A DNA stretch of 64,000 nucleotides from Sphingobacteriales bacterium (GTDB lineage Bacteria > Bacteroidota > Bacteroidia > Chitinophagales > Chitinophagaceae), in the NCBI GenBank assembly GCA_027484425.1, contig JAIXSZ010000027.1, positions 1-64,000 on the forward strand. The letters run 5' to 3'. The notes beneath the pieces were generated by a model. That model saw only the letters and a program-made list of their open reading frames with translations, was not told the DNA's origin and made no database searches. Within the stretch, counting starts at the first letter, position 1. Each line of letters starts with the position of its first letter. The position numbers and the translations under genes are program-made. Below, in pieces: positions 44,781 to 53,838 of the stretch.

Positions 44781-46064
44781 ATGAAATTATTACTTGCTTT
44801 GCTGTGTGTACTAGAACTGTTATTTGCCACTTTCCTTGTCAATACTTTGGGTCCATATATTTCGCCTATTGTTTTTGCTGGTTCTGGCATAGGTATAGCA
44901 TGGTTGTATTTACGCATTGCCTCCTCACCAGCTACAGCAGAGGTAACAGTGTTGCCATCAAAAGTTAAAGTAGTAACTATTATGCAATGGGTGTTATTTC
45001 TGGCACTTTCTTACTTAGTTATCAGCAGTCTTAAACATTATTGGTGGTATCACCTAACCTATGGCGATACTAAAAGCGACTCTGACATCATACCACAGAT
45101 AAAAACCCTAGTGCAACGATGGATGAATGGCAGCCAGCCCTACTATACTATTCAGTTTATGGGCTATGATCTTTTTCCCACCTATCTCCCCTTACAGTGG
45201 ATACCCTATATGTTGTGCGAATGGGCACAAAAAGACTACCGATGGATACCTACTTTCTCACTATGGATGGCGTCATTGTGGTTCTTTTTGCGGACTAGCC
45301 GTCAATACCGTAAGCTGAGTTGGGAACTTCTGATACCTATATGGCCATTGGTGATATGGTGGGTGTATTTACAACACGACTGGAAGGTATTTGTGTTTGC
45401 GGTAGAGGGTCTTATTGTGGCTTACTATCTGCTGGTGGCTGAGGCATTACACAAAAAAAATACATTGGTTTTGGCTTTTGGCATATCAGCATGCCTTTTG
45501 TCCAGATACAGTATAGTTTTTTGGGTGCCCATGTGTATGTTGCTATTATATAAGTCGGGTAACAAGCGCAAAGCTGTGCTAATAGGTGAGATAGCTATTG
45601 TTTTTGCCATTTTAATCTATTGGTTGCCATTTTTGCGCATAGATCCATCTATATTTATACAAGGGTATAGATATCACACTAATGCTGCACTAGGCGAGTG
45701 GACTAGAGATATGCAGGTGTTTAATGGCAGTGTATATCTCAGAAATGGTTTGGGTTTTACTTCTTATGCTTTGGCGTGGATACCGGGTACTTTGGCTCAC
45801 AAGTTAGCAATATATAAAAATATTCATCTGTTGGCTTGCATTGTAGTTGTTATAGGTATGGGGTGGTACTACATAAAACATCACACCAGCTACGATGTGT
45901 ACGTATTTTTGTTGTTCTCATTCAAGGTATATCTCGTTGTTTTTTATGTTTTTATACAGATTCCCTATAAATACTTGTTGTTTTTGCCGGTAATGATAAG
46001 TGTGTCGTTATTGGGGAGCGCTGTAAAGGGTAGTGGTGTTAACAAAAAACAAACATTGAGTTGA
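44781..46064 (+). CDS. Polytopic membrane protein, GT-C/GT87-like
   Basis: A 427-residue protein with about eleven to twelve transmembrane helices. The large first periplasmic loop carries YGDTKSDSDIIPQI, with several acidic residues as in GT-C glycosyltransferases, and TIQFMGYDLFPTYLPLQWIPY recalls GT87-type mannosyltransferases. No family can be named with certainty. The N-terminus (MKLLLALLCVLELLFATFLV) is its first helix. It stands alone, divergent from ctaA. A role in transferring a lipid-linked sugar in the envelope is an inference from topology. Confidence 0.6.
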   Translation: MKLLLALLCVLELLFATFLVNTLGPYISPIVFAGSGIGIAWLYLRIASSPATAEVTVLPSKVKVVTIMQWVLFLALSYLVISSLKHYWWYHLTYGDTKSDSDIIPQIKTLVQRWMNGSQPYYTIQFMGYDLFPTYLPLQWIPYMLCEWAQKDYRWIPTFSLWMASLWFFLRTSRQYRKLSWELLIPIWPLVIWWVYLQHDWKVFVFAVEGLIVAYYLLVAEALHKKNTLVLAFGISACLLSRYSIVFWVPMCMLLLYKSGNKRKAVLIGEIAIVFAILIYWLPFLRIDPSIFIQGYRYHTNAALGEWTRDMQVFNGSVYLRNGLGFTSYALAWIPGTLAHKLAIYKNIHLLACIVVVIGMGWYYIKHHTSYDVYVFLLFSFKVYLVVFYVFIQIPYKYLLFLPVMISVSLLGSAVKGSGVNKKQTLS

Positions 46065-46140
46065 TTGCATCAGGGTTACTTCCACCATTTGAAATATACT
46101 GTACCTTTATATTGATTTCTGATTAGGGAAATAAACGCTT

Positions 46141-46899
46141 ATGAAAATTATATCAAAATCCATATTACTGATCGTTGGGCTTGGCTGTGCTACGGTTAGT
46201 GCAGAGGCTCAGGGATTAAAGAGTATCATCAACGATGCAAAGAAAAATCTTGGGAACGTAAAATTGCCAGGTACAGGTAGCGGTGGCGGTACTAATCTTA
46301 CCCAAAGTGAGATAGCCAGCGGCCTAAAGGAGGCACTACAGGTGGGTACAAGAAATGCAACCACCAAGGTATCGGCTGTAAATGGTTTTTTTGGTAATCA
46401 GCTGATAAAAGTATTGCTGCCACCAGAGGCTAAAAAAGTGGAAACTACGTTGCGTGCGCTGGGTATGGGTGCTCAGGTAGATAGAGCTATTCTGTCTATG
46501 AATCGTGCAGCAGAAGATGCATCGTCTAAAGCAGTTCCTATTTTTACCAATGCTATAACAGGCATGAGTATACAGGATGGCATTTCTATACTGAGGGGCA
46601 GTAACGATGCTGCAACTCAATACCTGAAAAGCAACACTACCACACAGCTAACATCTGCATTTAGGCCTGTGATACAGTCGTCGCTCAACAAAGTAAATGC
46701 CACCCGCTACTGGACTGAAATAGTAACCATATACAACAAACTACCCACCACCCGCCAAAAGGTGAATACAGACCTTACAGGTTATGTTACAGAGCGTGCA
46801 TTGAATGGCATATTTGTTAATGTGGCTGATGAAGAGTTGAAAATACGCACCAATCCAGCTGCCAGAATAACCGACATACTGAAAAAAGTATTCGGATAA
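46141..46899 (+). CDS. DUF4197 domain exported protein
   Basis: A 252-residue protein with a signal peptide (MKIISKSILLIVGLGCATVSAEA), a Gly/Ser-rich linker and a helical DUF4197 domain. Family blocks are LTQSEIASGLKEALQVGT, ILSMNRAAEDASSKAVPIFTNAI, MSIQDGISILRGSNDAATQYLKS and LTGYVTERALNGIFVNVADEE. It is periplasmic by its signal. The function of the family is unknown. Single gene; nothing nearby explains it. Confidence 0.88.
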   Translation: MKIISKSILLIVGLGCATVSAEAQGLKSIINDAKKNLGNVKLPGTGSGGGTNLTQSEIASGLKEALQVGTRNATTKVSAVNGFFGNQLIKVLLPPEAKKVETTLRALGMGAQVDRAILSMNRAAEDASSKAVPIFTNAITGMSIQDGISILRGSNDAATQYLKSNTTTQLTSAFRPVIQSSLNKVNATRYWTEIVTIYNKLPTTRQKVNTDLTGYVTERALNGIFVNVADEELKIRTNPAARITDILKKVFG

Positions 46900-47045
46900 C
46901 TTGAATTTTATTAATGTTTCTATTGGGTGTGCTTTGGCTAAATGTAAAATAGCACTAAATTGCACCAATTGTATAGCAGGATAACACAATAGTGATTGTC
47001 CGATTGCCAGAATTTTTTGGCAATAAAAACCTCAGTTTTGCCTTT

Positions 47046-48701
47046 ATGTTGCAGGAACAGAATTTTGACATTATCTCATGGTGGAACGATTTATCGTTCG
47101 ATGGTAAGGAACTTTTTACGCTGAGCGAAGATGGAAAATTGGTAATCTATGCCGGTCAGGAAGGAAAAGAACGGCTGATAGCAGAATTGACTCCAGAAAA
47201 TAGTATTGCGATGCTAAGTTCGTTAGGCGAAAAATACTACGCACTCCAATCGAGAGTAGCCGACACAGCTACCGAATGGAATGCAACTGAAGACAAAATA
47301 AAAATGGCCGAAAAGGTGCACTCACTTAAAAGTGCGCTTAACAACGCTGCTGCAATAGGAAATCTGGAGAAACTAAGTGCAGAAGTAGCTGAATGGGACA
47401 AGGTAGTAAGTGAACTGACAGAGCAAAACTATGCAGTGAAGCTGGCTCTTACAGAACAAGCTGAAGCACTAGCTGACAGCAATGACTGGAAAGATGCTAA
47501 TGCTGCCATACGCGACCTGATAGAAAAATGGAAATTAAGCGGATATGCAGATAAATTTCGCAGCGATAAACTGTGGAACCGCATAGAAGCAGCCAAAAAT
47601 AAGTTTAACGACCGTAGGAAGCAGTTCTTTGAAGAACAAGAAAAGGATTTGCTCGTGAATCTGGACCTGAAAATGGACCTTGTAGAGCAGGCTGAATCAT
47701 TAGCTACATCGGTAGAGTGGAAAAAAACTGCGGACACTTTTCACAGGCTTACTAACGAATGGAAAACGATAGGACATACCCTGAGCAAAAAGAATGAAGA
47801 ACTATGGCAGCGCTTCATAGCTGCAAAAGCTACATTCTTTGACCGCAAAAGAGAACATACCGATCGTATACAAAAAGAACAAGAACAGTTTTTTGCGGAA
47901 AAAACTGCACTTGCCGAAAAAGCAGAAGCACTCAAAGAAAGTACTGACTGGAATGCTACATCACTAGCGTATGCTGCCCTGATGGAAGAATGGAAAAAAA
48001 CAGGCAGGGTAAATGGTGATAAAGGTGAAGAAGTATGGGCAAGATTTATGGCGGCCCAAGAGCACTTCTTCTTAGCAAAAAAACAGCACACAGAGGGTAT
48101 ACGCACGGTACATGAGCAGAATTACAATCTGAAAATGGAACTTTTGCACCGCGCCAATCAGATAAAAAATGCCACTAACTGGAACGACACTACAGCCGAA
48201 ATGAATGAATTGCTGGATGAGTGGAAAAAAATAGGTCCGGTAGCGCGCGATGTATCTAACAAGATTTGGGATGAATTTATAGCTGCGCGCAAGCATTTCT
48301 TTGCTCGTAAGGATGCTAACCGCGAGCAACGTAAGCAATTTGTAGAGGTGCAGAAACAAGTACGCACGGAGCAGGCAAAGGAAATGGTTGGTAAGCTACT
48401 GACTGATATAGCAGAAGAAGAAGAAAAACTAGTAGATTTTGCTGAGGCGCTCAAAAACATAACTCCAGGCAAGAAGGCAGAAGAACTGCGCAAACATCTG
48501 GAAAAGCTACTTGTGGAAGGGCAACAAAAAATAAAACGTCTGAAAGAAAAATATGCTGCTGTGCAGGATGAATATGGTAAAAAAGCCACAACTCCTGCTC
48601 CTGTCACGCAATCAGAACCAGTAGCAGTAACAGTAACAGCTGAAGTGGTAGACGCAACAGGTGACCAACCACAAGATGAACCATCGCAAACAGTAGAATA
48701 A
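47046..48701 (+). CDS. DUF349 domain protein
   Basis: A 551-residue, highly charged, mostly helical cytoplasmic protein. At least four DUF349 repeats are seen, each with the pattern W-K-x-x-G ... LW-x-x-F-x-x-A-x-x-F-F-x-x-K (for example WKTIGHTLSKKNEELWQRFIAAKATFF and WKKIGPVARDVSNKIWDEFIAARKHFF). The C-terminal 150 residues are coiled coil followed by a Pro/Thr/Val-rich acidic tail. I start at the ATG 47046 (MLQEQNFDIISWWND); a GTG at 46992 would add 18 residues. The function is unknown. The SUI1-type factor begins 11 bp downstream, so they are probably cotranscribed. Confidence 0.88.
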   Translation: MLQEQNFDIISWWNDLSFDGKELFTLSEDGKLVIYAGQEGKERLIAELTPENSIAMLSSLGEKYYALQSRVADTATEWNATEDKIKMAEKVHSLKSALNNAAAIGNLEKLSAEVAEWDKVVSELTEQNYAVKLALTEQAEALADSNDWKDANAAIRDLIEKWKLSGYADKFRSDKLWNRIEAAKNKFNDRRKQFFEEQEKDLLVNLDLKMDLVEQAESLATSVEWKKTADTFHRLTNEWKTIGHTLSKKNEELWQRFIAAKATFFDRKREHTDRIQKEQEQFFAEKTALAEKAEALKESTDWNATSLAYAALMEEWKKTGRVNGDKGEEVWARFMAAQEHFFLAKKQHTEGIRTVHEQNYNLKMELLHRANQIKNATNWNDTTAEMNELLDEWKKIGPVARDVSNKIWDEFIAARKHFFARKDANREQRKQFVEVQKQVRTEQAKEMVGKLLTDIAEEEEKLVDFAEALKNITPGKKAEELRKHLEKLLVEGQQKIKRLKEKYAAVQDEYGKKATTPAPVTQSEPVAVTVTAEVVDATGDQPQDEPSQTVE

Positions 48702-48712
48702 GTAGCAGATAG

Positions 48713-49051
48713 ATGTCGAAAAAGAACAGCTCAAGACCTGATGGTCTTGCCTACTCTACCAACAAAGACTTTTTTAATGACTATCCGGAGCCGGAAGGTG
48801 CGGTCACTTTGCCCAAAGAAAAACAGAAACTTAGGGTGAAGCTGGATACCAAACAAAGAGCTGGCAAAGTAGTGACACTAGTAGACGGTTTTGTAGGAAC
48901 AGCAGATGATATGGAATCGCTGGGCAAACAACTGAAAACAAAGTGTGGTGCGGGAGGCAGTGCAAAGGAGGGGCTTATACTGATACAAGGCGACTACAAG
49001 GAAAAAGTAGTAATCTGGCTTCGTGAATGGGGCTATCTACTTACTAAATGA
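48713..49051 (+). CDS. SUI1/eIF1-like translation factor (YciH type)
   Basis: A 112-residue protein. The C-terminal 75 residues are a SUI1 domain (LRVKLDTKQRAGKVVTLVDGFVG, LGKQLKTKCGAGGSAKEGLILIQGDYKEKVVIWL), homologous to eukaryotic eIF1 and bacterial YciH. The N-terminal 35 residues are a short flexible lead (SSRPDGLAYSTNKDFF). Bacterial members bind the small ribosomal subunit and are thought to tune initiation fidelity. In the same transcript as the DUF349 gene, with an 11-bp gap. Confidence 0.92.
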   Translation: MSKKNSSRPDGLAYSTNKDFFNDYPEPEGAVTLPKEKQKLRVKLDTKQRAGKVVTLVDGFVGTADDMESLGKQLKTKCGAGGSAKEGLILIQGDYKEKVVIWLREWGYLLTK

Positions 49052-49150
49052 TAGTGAGTATTTGTTTCTATCTCAGAAAAATAAAGCTATTAACTCATTG
49101 AATGACGGTGGTCACCTGCATTCTACTGCATTGTCATATTTTTGCACTTA

Positions 49151-49182
49151 TTTGGATTGCGGGCAAATTGGTCCTAATTTTG
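49151..49182 (+). promoter_or_regulatory. Bacteroidetes promoter of the desaturase gene
   Basis: TTTG at 49151-49154, 20-bp spacer, TAATTTTG at 49175-49182: both elements exact. The start codon is 53 bp further on. Confidence 0.7.
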
Positions 49183-49235
49183 TTTTCGCTTGTTTTTTAG
49201 TCCAATAATACAGTAGTAATATAATAAGGTTTTTT

Positions 49236-50312
49236 ATGTCAAGTGTAGTAACACCTAAGTTTGGTCATTCAGCAGTTTCAGTGCATGCAGAGCTCAAGAG
49301 GAGAGTGAATGAATATTTTGAAAAGCACAAATTGGACCCTACCGGAAACAGCAGTTTATATACTAAAGCAATAATTTTAGTAAGCGGTTATTTGTTTGTT
49401 TATATTCATCTGGTTTTCTTTACACCAGCTGCTTGGCTGGCCATTCCCGAGTGTGTGATTCTTGGTTTATTTACTTCTGGTATTGGCTTCAATGTAATGC
49501 ACGATGGCTCACACAGTAGCTTTAGCAAGTATAAATGGTTAAACACCCTTGCTGCATTCAGTCTCGATTTTTTGGGAGCCAGCAGTGCTATGTGGAAAAA
49601 TAAACACGTCATCATTCACCACACCTACACCAACATAGATGGTATAGACGACGACATAGAGGCGGAACCGTTCCTGCGTTTGGCACCCACTCAGAAATTT
49701 TACAAGTTGCATAAATATCAGCACCTTTACTTTTGGTTTTTATATGGTTTACTTTATTTGTTTTGGGTATTCTTCACCGACTATAAAAAGTACTTCAGTG
49801 GCAAAGTAGGAACAGTGCCTTTGAAGAAACTAAGTAATACTGATCATATTCTTTTCTGGACATTCAAGGTGTTTCATTTTGGCATGTACATTGTGTTGCC
49901 TATCATTATGTGTGGTTTTGTGCCATGGCTAATAGGTTTCCTTACTTACACTTTTGTAACGGGTGTAGTACTCAGTATTGTATTCCAATTGGCACATACT
50001 GTGGAAGAAACAGGTTTTCCAGAGGCTATCCAACCATCAAATAAAATGGAAGATGAGTGGGCTGTACATCAACTAAAAACTACAGCCAACTTTGCTACCG
50101 GTAATAAAATCATAACATGGTTTGTAGGTGGTCTTAATTTTCAGGTAGAACATCACCTGTTTCCAAAGATATCCCATGCACACTACCCCAATATTAGCCG
50201 CATCATAAAGCAGACATGTGCCGACATGAACATTCCCTATCTGGAGCACCCGCGCATGACTACTGCAATAGCGTCGCATGTAGCGCACCTGAAGCGTATG
50301 GGGCAGAATTAA
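49236..50312 (+). CDS. Membrane fatty acid desaturase
   Basis: A 358-residue acyl-lipid or acyl-CoA desaturase of the membrane di-iron type. The three His boxes are HDGSH at residues 89-93, HVIIHH at 124-129 and QVEHH at 303-307. The third begins with Gln, as in front-end (linoleoyl-CoA type) desaturases. Four membrane helices lie between them. It introduces a double bond into fatty acyl chains and so adjusts membrane fluidity. No fused cytochrome b5 domain, so an external electron donor is needed. Its own strong promoter suggests single-gene control, perhaps by temperature. Confidence 0.92.
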   Translation: MSSVVTPKFGHSAVSVHAELKRRVNEYFEKHKLDPTGNSSLYTKAIILVSGYLFVYIHLVFFTPAAWLAIPECVILGLFTSGIGFNVMHDGSHSSFSKYKWLNTLAAFSLDFLGASSAMWKNKHVIIHHTYTNIDGIDDDIEAEPFLRLAPTQKFYKLHKYQHLYFWFLYGLLYLFWVFFTDYKKYFSGKVGTVPLKKLSNTDHILFWTFKVFHFGMYIVLPIIMCGFVPWLIGFLTYTFVTGVVLSIVFQLAHTVEETGFPEAIQPSNKMEDEWAVHQLKTTANFATGNKIITWFVGGLNFQVEHHLFPKISHAHYPNISRIIKQTCADMNIPYLEHPRMTTAIASHVAHLKRMGQN

Positions 50313-50389
50313 TTATATTAATCGTCAAAATGTATAGATGTGATGCCATTCTGCAACCCTTGTAGTATGGCATCCTTCGTTTAGTGCCA

Positions 50390-50419
50390 TTTGTTAATAA
50401 CTGCCGATAGTTATATTTG
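50390..50419 (+). promoter_or_regulatory. Bacteroidetes promoter of rnz, next to the start codon
   Basis: TTTG at 50390-50393, 18-bp spacer, TATATTTG at 50412-50419. The rnz ATG begins 5 bp later at 50425, about where transcription should start, so the mRNA may be leaderless. Confidence 0.7.
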
Positions 50420-50424
50420 TATCA

Positions 50425-51327
50425 ATGAGGATAACAATACTTGGTCATAATTCTGCATTGCCTGCTTTTGGGCGACATCCTACATCGCAGGCGGTAACTG
50501 TTTATGGCGAGGTGCTGTTGCTAGACTGTGGCGAAGGCACACAGATACAAATGCAGCGGTATGGTGTGAAGTGGAAAAATGTTCAGCACCTTTTTATCAG
50601 TCATATGCACGGCGACCATTACTTTGGGTTGCCAGGACTTATCAATAGTATGAGCCTTATGGGGCGCACTGCACCGCTGTACCTGCACGCCCCAAAGGAA
50701 TTAAAACCAATATTAGATGCTATACTGGCTGCAGCCAATACTACCCTTAATTATCCTTTCTTTTTCAATGAGTTACCAGAAAACGGAGGCATGCTTGCCG
50801 ATACTCCATCGTATACTGTAAAATGTTTTCCGGTGGCTCATGGCATTGCTTGTTTTGGATTCCTGATCACTACCAAAACCAGAGGCAGAAGAATACTGCC
50901 AGATAAATGCAGAGAATATGATATACCTACAGATGGTTTTGAATCACTGAAACAAGGCAATGACTACCTACTGCCAGATGGTAACATCGTAAAAAATGAA
51001 TGGGTAACAGAAGAGGGTCCCGCACCTAAGAAGTATGCTTACTGCGCTGATACATTATACACAGAGAATTACCTAGAACATATAAATGGTGTAGACGCTA
51101 TCTACCACGAAAGCACCTATCTGGAGCAAGATGCTGATAAAGCAGCAGCGCGCCACCATAGTACTGCGGCACAAGCGGCCCAACTGGCGGCAAAGGCAGG
51201 TGCCGGTTTGCTATTGTTGGGGCATTTCTCGTCTAAATACAAAGACCTAGACGAATTTGGTAAGGAGGCTATGGCGCATTTTGCCAATGTAATAGTAAGC
51301 GAAGAAGGTGTTGCGTACGACATTTAG
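50425..51327 (+). CDS. rnz: Ribonuclease Z (tRNA 3' endonuclease)
   Basis: A 300-residue metallo-beta-lactamase fold RNase Z, which trims tRNA precursors at the 3' end. The zinc motif HMHGDH is at residues 60-65; further ligands lie in VAHGIACFGF, KYAYCADTLYTE, HESTYL and LLLGHFSSKY. The length fits the short bacterial form. The exosite-like arm is the GRRILPDKCREYDIP region. The start is firm: LGHNSALPAFGRHPTSQ is the usual N-terminal strand. It is convergent with serC, 31 bp apart. Confidence 0.94.
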   Translation: MRITILGHNSALPAFGRHPTSQAVTVYGEVLLLDCGEGTQIQMQRYGVKWKNVQHLFISHMHGDHYFGLPGLINSMSLMGRTAPLYLHAPKELKPILDAILAAANTTLNYPFFFNELPENGGMLADTPSYTVKCFPVAHGIACFGFLITTKTRGRRILPDKCREYDIPTDGFESLKQGNDYLLPDGNIVKNEWVTEEGPAPKKYAYCADTLYTENYLEHINGVDAIYHESTYLEQDADKAAARHHSTAAQAAQLAAKAGAGLLLLGHFSSKYKDLDEFGKEAMAHFANVIVSEEGVAYDI

Positions 51328-51358
51328 TATTGATTCCACACCTAAAGAACAAAAACGC

Positions 51359-52432
51359 TTAGATGCTGCGTTCATAAGCCTGTATGAGCTCTGCCAGCAG
51401 CGCCACATCATGTAGCGGCAAAGCATTGTACAGCGAAACTCGGAATCCTCCCGTGTGTCTATGGCCTTCTATGCCTATAATGTTGTTTTCTTCGCATAGC
51501 GCCACTAAAGCAGATTCATGTTGCTTGCTGGTAGCCGTGAAGCAAACATTCATTAAGCTACGGTGGGTGGTTTCAGCGACTCGTGCTTTGAAAATGGAAC
51601 TATTATCCAAAACATTGTAGAGCAGTGCAGCTTTGCTGAGGTTTTCAGCTTCTATCTCATCTAAGCCAGTCTCTTTAATCCATCTCAGCATCAACAGTGC
51701 AGTGTAGATGCCCGATACATTGGCTGTATTTACAATTGAGTTTTGGCGCACCTGTGCAGCATAGCTTAGTAGTGGAGGTAGTTGCTTATTGGCTGTTTTT
51801 AGTAGGTCTTTATGTATCACAGCTAGTGCCACTCCCGGGGTGCCTAGGTTTTTCTGTGCAGCTGCATAAAATAATGCATATTGGCTGTAGTCGTGTTTGC
51901 GGCTCAGTATATCGCTGCTCATATCTGCTATTAGCGGCACTGAAGATATGGGCGTATGGTGCCACTGTGTGCCAAAGATCGTATTATTAGTGGTAAGGTG
52001 CAGGTAGGCAGCATTGGCAGGGACTGCTTCTGGCCATTGTGGTAATCGGGTATACTGCTCTTGTGCCGAGCTAGCGACTATGTGTGTGTGCCCATAATAT
52101 TGTGCATACTCCATAGCTTCGTGCGCCCAGTAGCCGCTATCTATGTAGGAAGCTGTAGCGTGGGGATGTAAAAAATTGGCAGGTACCATACAAAACTGTT
52201 GTCTGCCGCCGCCATGTAGCCACACTACTTCATAGTTGTTATCTATCCCGCACAGTTCCCTTACCAGGTCTTTACTTTCTTCTATTATTGCCTCAAATGC
52301 CTTGCTGCGATGAGGCAATTCTAGTATAGACATGCCAGTAGCGTTATAGCTAAGGGTAGCAGCGGCTACCTGTTCCAGCACACTAACAGGTAATGTAGCA
52401 GGACCTGCGTTGAAATTAATTTTCCTTTGCAT
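51359..52432 (-). CDS. serC: Phosphoserine aminotransferase
   Basis: A 357-residue class V aminotransferase, which makes O-phosphoserine from 3-phosphohydroxypyruvate for serine synthesis (and serves pyridoxal phosphate synthesis in some species). Features are INFNAGPATLPVSVLEQ at the start, WLHGGGRQQF, the PLP lysine in AAAQKNLGTPG, MLRWIKETGL and the C-terminal HTGGFRVSLYNALP. The ATG at 52432 (MQRKINFNAGPA) gives a 17-bp overlap with the DUF502 gene upstream; the ATG at 52450 would only add six residues. serA is not beside it. Confidence 0.95.
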   Translation of the reverse strand: MQRKINFNAGPATLPVSVLEQVAAATLSYNATGMSILELPHRSKAFEAIIEESKDLVRELCGIDNNYEVVWLHGGGRQQFCMVPANFLHPHATASYIDSGYWAHEAMEYAQYYGHTHIVASSAQEQYTRLPQWPEAVPANAAYLHLTTNNTIFGTQWHHTPISSVPLIADMSSDILSRKHDYSQYALFYAAAQKNLGTPGVALAVIHKDLLKTANKQLPPLLSYAAQVRQNSIVNTANVSGIYTALLMLRWIKETGLDEIEAENLSKAALLYNVLDNSSIFKARVAETTHRSLMNVCFTATSKQHESALVALCEENNIIGIEGHRHTGGFRVSLYNALPLHDVALLAELIQAYERSI

Positions 52433-53009
52433 GTTCTTGTTCCGATTCATCTACAGTAGTAATACCTCCACTCACAGCAAATTTCATAGCCTCGCCCGAA
52501 GTCATATTAGTTACGCGTTTGGTATTGGCGCGGTCTACCACTATTACCCAGCCAGAGATGGCATAAGAATGTGGCAAATAAACCGCTACTTTACCTGCCA
52601 AACCCATTGTGCCCATATCCTCTTGAGTTAGAAAGCCGATGCGCCATATTTCAGGGTTTTCATTTACTCGCACCCATACAGCCTCATTAAATCTTTTTTT
52701 GTCGCCCACAAACGATGTTACCACGTCGCGTATGGAGGAATAAATGTACTTAACCCCAGGAGTATGGCTCATGAGGTAGGCAAAAGAATCGAATAGCCAT
52801 TTGCCCACAAAGAAACGTGTGCCCAGGTATCCTATCACGGTTACTGTACCCAAAATAGCCAGAAAACCTATGCCCCGAGGCATGGATGGCACTAAACTAT
52901 CTACACTGTTGAATATGGTAAAAAGTAAGTAACCAGTAAGTGCAATGGGGCTAAGTAGTATAAGACCCTGAAGAAACGAACGTAGTAAAATGGAAGCAAT
53001 GCGCCGCAT
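52416..53009 (-). CDS. DUF502 membrane protein
   Basis: A 197-residue inner membrane protein with two N-terminal helices (LRSFLQGLILLSPIALTGYLLFTI and GFLAILGTVTVIGYLGTRFF) and a cytoplasmic domain with family blocks LMSHTPGVKYIYSSIRDVVTSF, EIWRIGFLTQED and VAVYLPHSYAISGWVIVVD. The function of DUF502 is unknown. The open frame reaches a TTG at 53018, but that codon lies in the -7 element 53016-53023, so the ATG at 53009 (MRRIASILL) is used. It overlaps serC, so the two genes share a transcript. Confidence 0.88.
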   Translation of the reverse strand: MRRIASILLRSFLQGLILLSPIALTGYLLFTIFNSVDSLVPSMPRGIGFLAILGTVTVIGYLGTRFFVGKWLFDSFAYLMSHTPGVKYIYSSIRDVVTSFVGDKKRFNEAVWVRVNENPEIWRIGFLTQEDMGTMGLAGKVAVYLPHSYAISGWVIVVDRANTKRVTNMTSGEAMKFAVSGGITTVDESEQEHAKEN

Positions 53010-53015
53010 AGGGTG

Positions 53016-53023
53016 CAAAGGTA
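53016..53023 (-). promoter_or_regulatory. -7 element of DUF502-serC, next to the start codon
   Basis: TACCTTTG on the minus strand, exact TAnnTTTG, 6 bp before the ATG at 53009. As with rnz, this suggests a leaderless or nearly leaderless mRNA. A TTTG lies 15 bp upstream, shorter than the usual spacing. Confidence 0.5.
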
Positions 53024-53097
53024 CATAAGGAATTATGACAAATGCACTACATGTGATTAATACTACGCTGTTATAACAAATCTATAGGCGCTTCTAC

Positions 53098-53838
53098 TTA
53101 CTCTACACCTGAGTCTACAGCTGGGCACCATTTGTTCAGTTGTTTCACGCAGGCCGCCATGTCCTTGGGTAAGGGTGCTTCTGCTACTATGGCAGTGCCA
53201 TCTTCTTTATAGAACTCTAGCTTGTAGGCGTGAAGCGCCAGCCTGCTAAGCAGTGGGCGTTCTTCTTCATCCTTTTCCGACATGCGATATTTGCGCTTAA
53301 TGTCTGAGAGCATAAATGGTTTGCCATCTCCATATAGTGGGTCGCACACCAGCGGATGTCCTATCGACTGCATATGTACCCTTATTTGGTGGGTACGTCC
53401 AGTATGTATCTGAAATTGCATCAGCGCATACAGTGGCCATTGCTCCGCTACCCTATAGTCTGTAACTGCCACTTTACCCTTGCGAGCTACTATCATCTTG
53501 CCGTTATTAGCAGGGTGCTCAGCTATAAAGTTTTCTATACGCCCATTATCGGGCACAACTATACCTGTTACCAGGCCTGCATAATATTTATTTACATCCC
53601 GCTCTTGAAATAGGATAGACAGGTAGCGGTGAGCTATTTCGTTTTTGGCAAAGCACAAAACGCCACTTGTATCGCGGTCTAGGCGGTGTACCACCCATAC
53701 CTTCTGACCCGCTTTTTTCTCCATGGTCTTGTTCAGGCTAGGTAACGCAGCGTTAAATCTGTCGGGCACTACAAGCATGCCTGCTGGTTTGTTTACTATC
53801 AGTATATCGTCGTCTTCGTATAGTGTATCTATGTTCAT
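53098..53838 (-). CDS. RluA family pseudouridine synthase
   Basis: A 246-residue pseudouridine synthase. The catalytic motif HRLDRDTSG is at residues 51-59 with Asp54 as the nucleophile. Supporting blocks are DDDILIVNKPAGMLVVP at the N-terminus and IHTGRTHQIRVHMQSIGHPLVCDPLYG. There is no S4 domain, so it resembles RluA/TruC-type enzymes that modify 23S rRNA or a tRNA; the exact base is not clear. It overlaps ybeY by 4 bp (ATGA type). Confidence 0.93.
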   Translation of the reverse strand: MNIDTLYEDDDILIVNKPAGMLVVPDRFNAALPSLNKTMEKKAGQKVWVVHRLDRDTSGVLCFAKNEIAHRYLSILFQERDVNKYYAGLVTGIVVPDNGRIENFIAEHPANNGKMIVARKGKVAVTDYRVAEQWPLYALMQFQIHTGRTHQIRVHMQSIGHPLVCDPLYGDGKPFMLSDIKRKYRMSEKDEEERPLLSRLALHAYKLEFYKEDGTAIVAEAPLPKDMAACVKQLNKWCPAVDSGVE

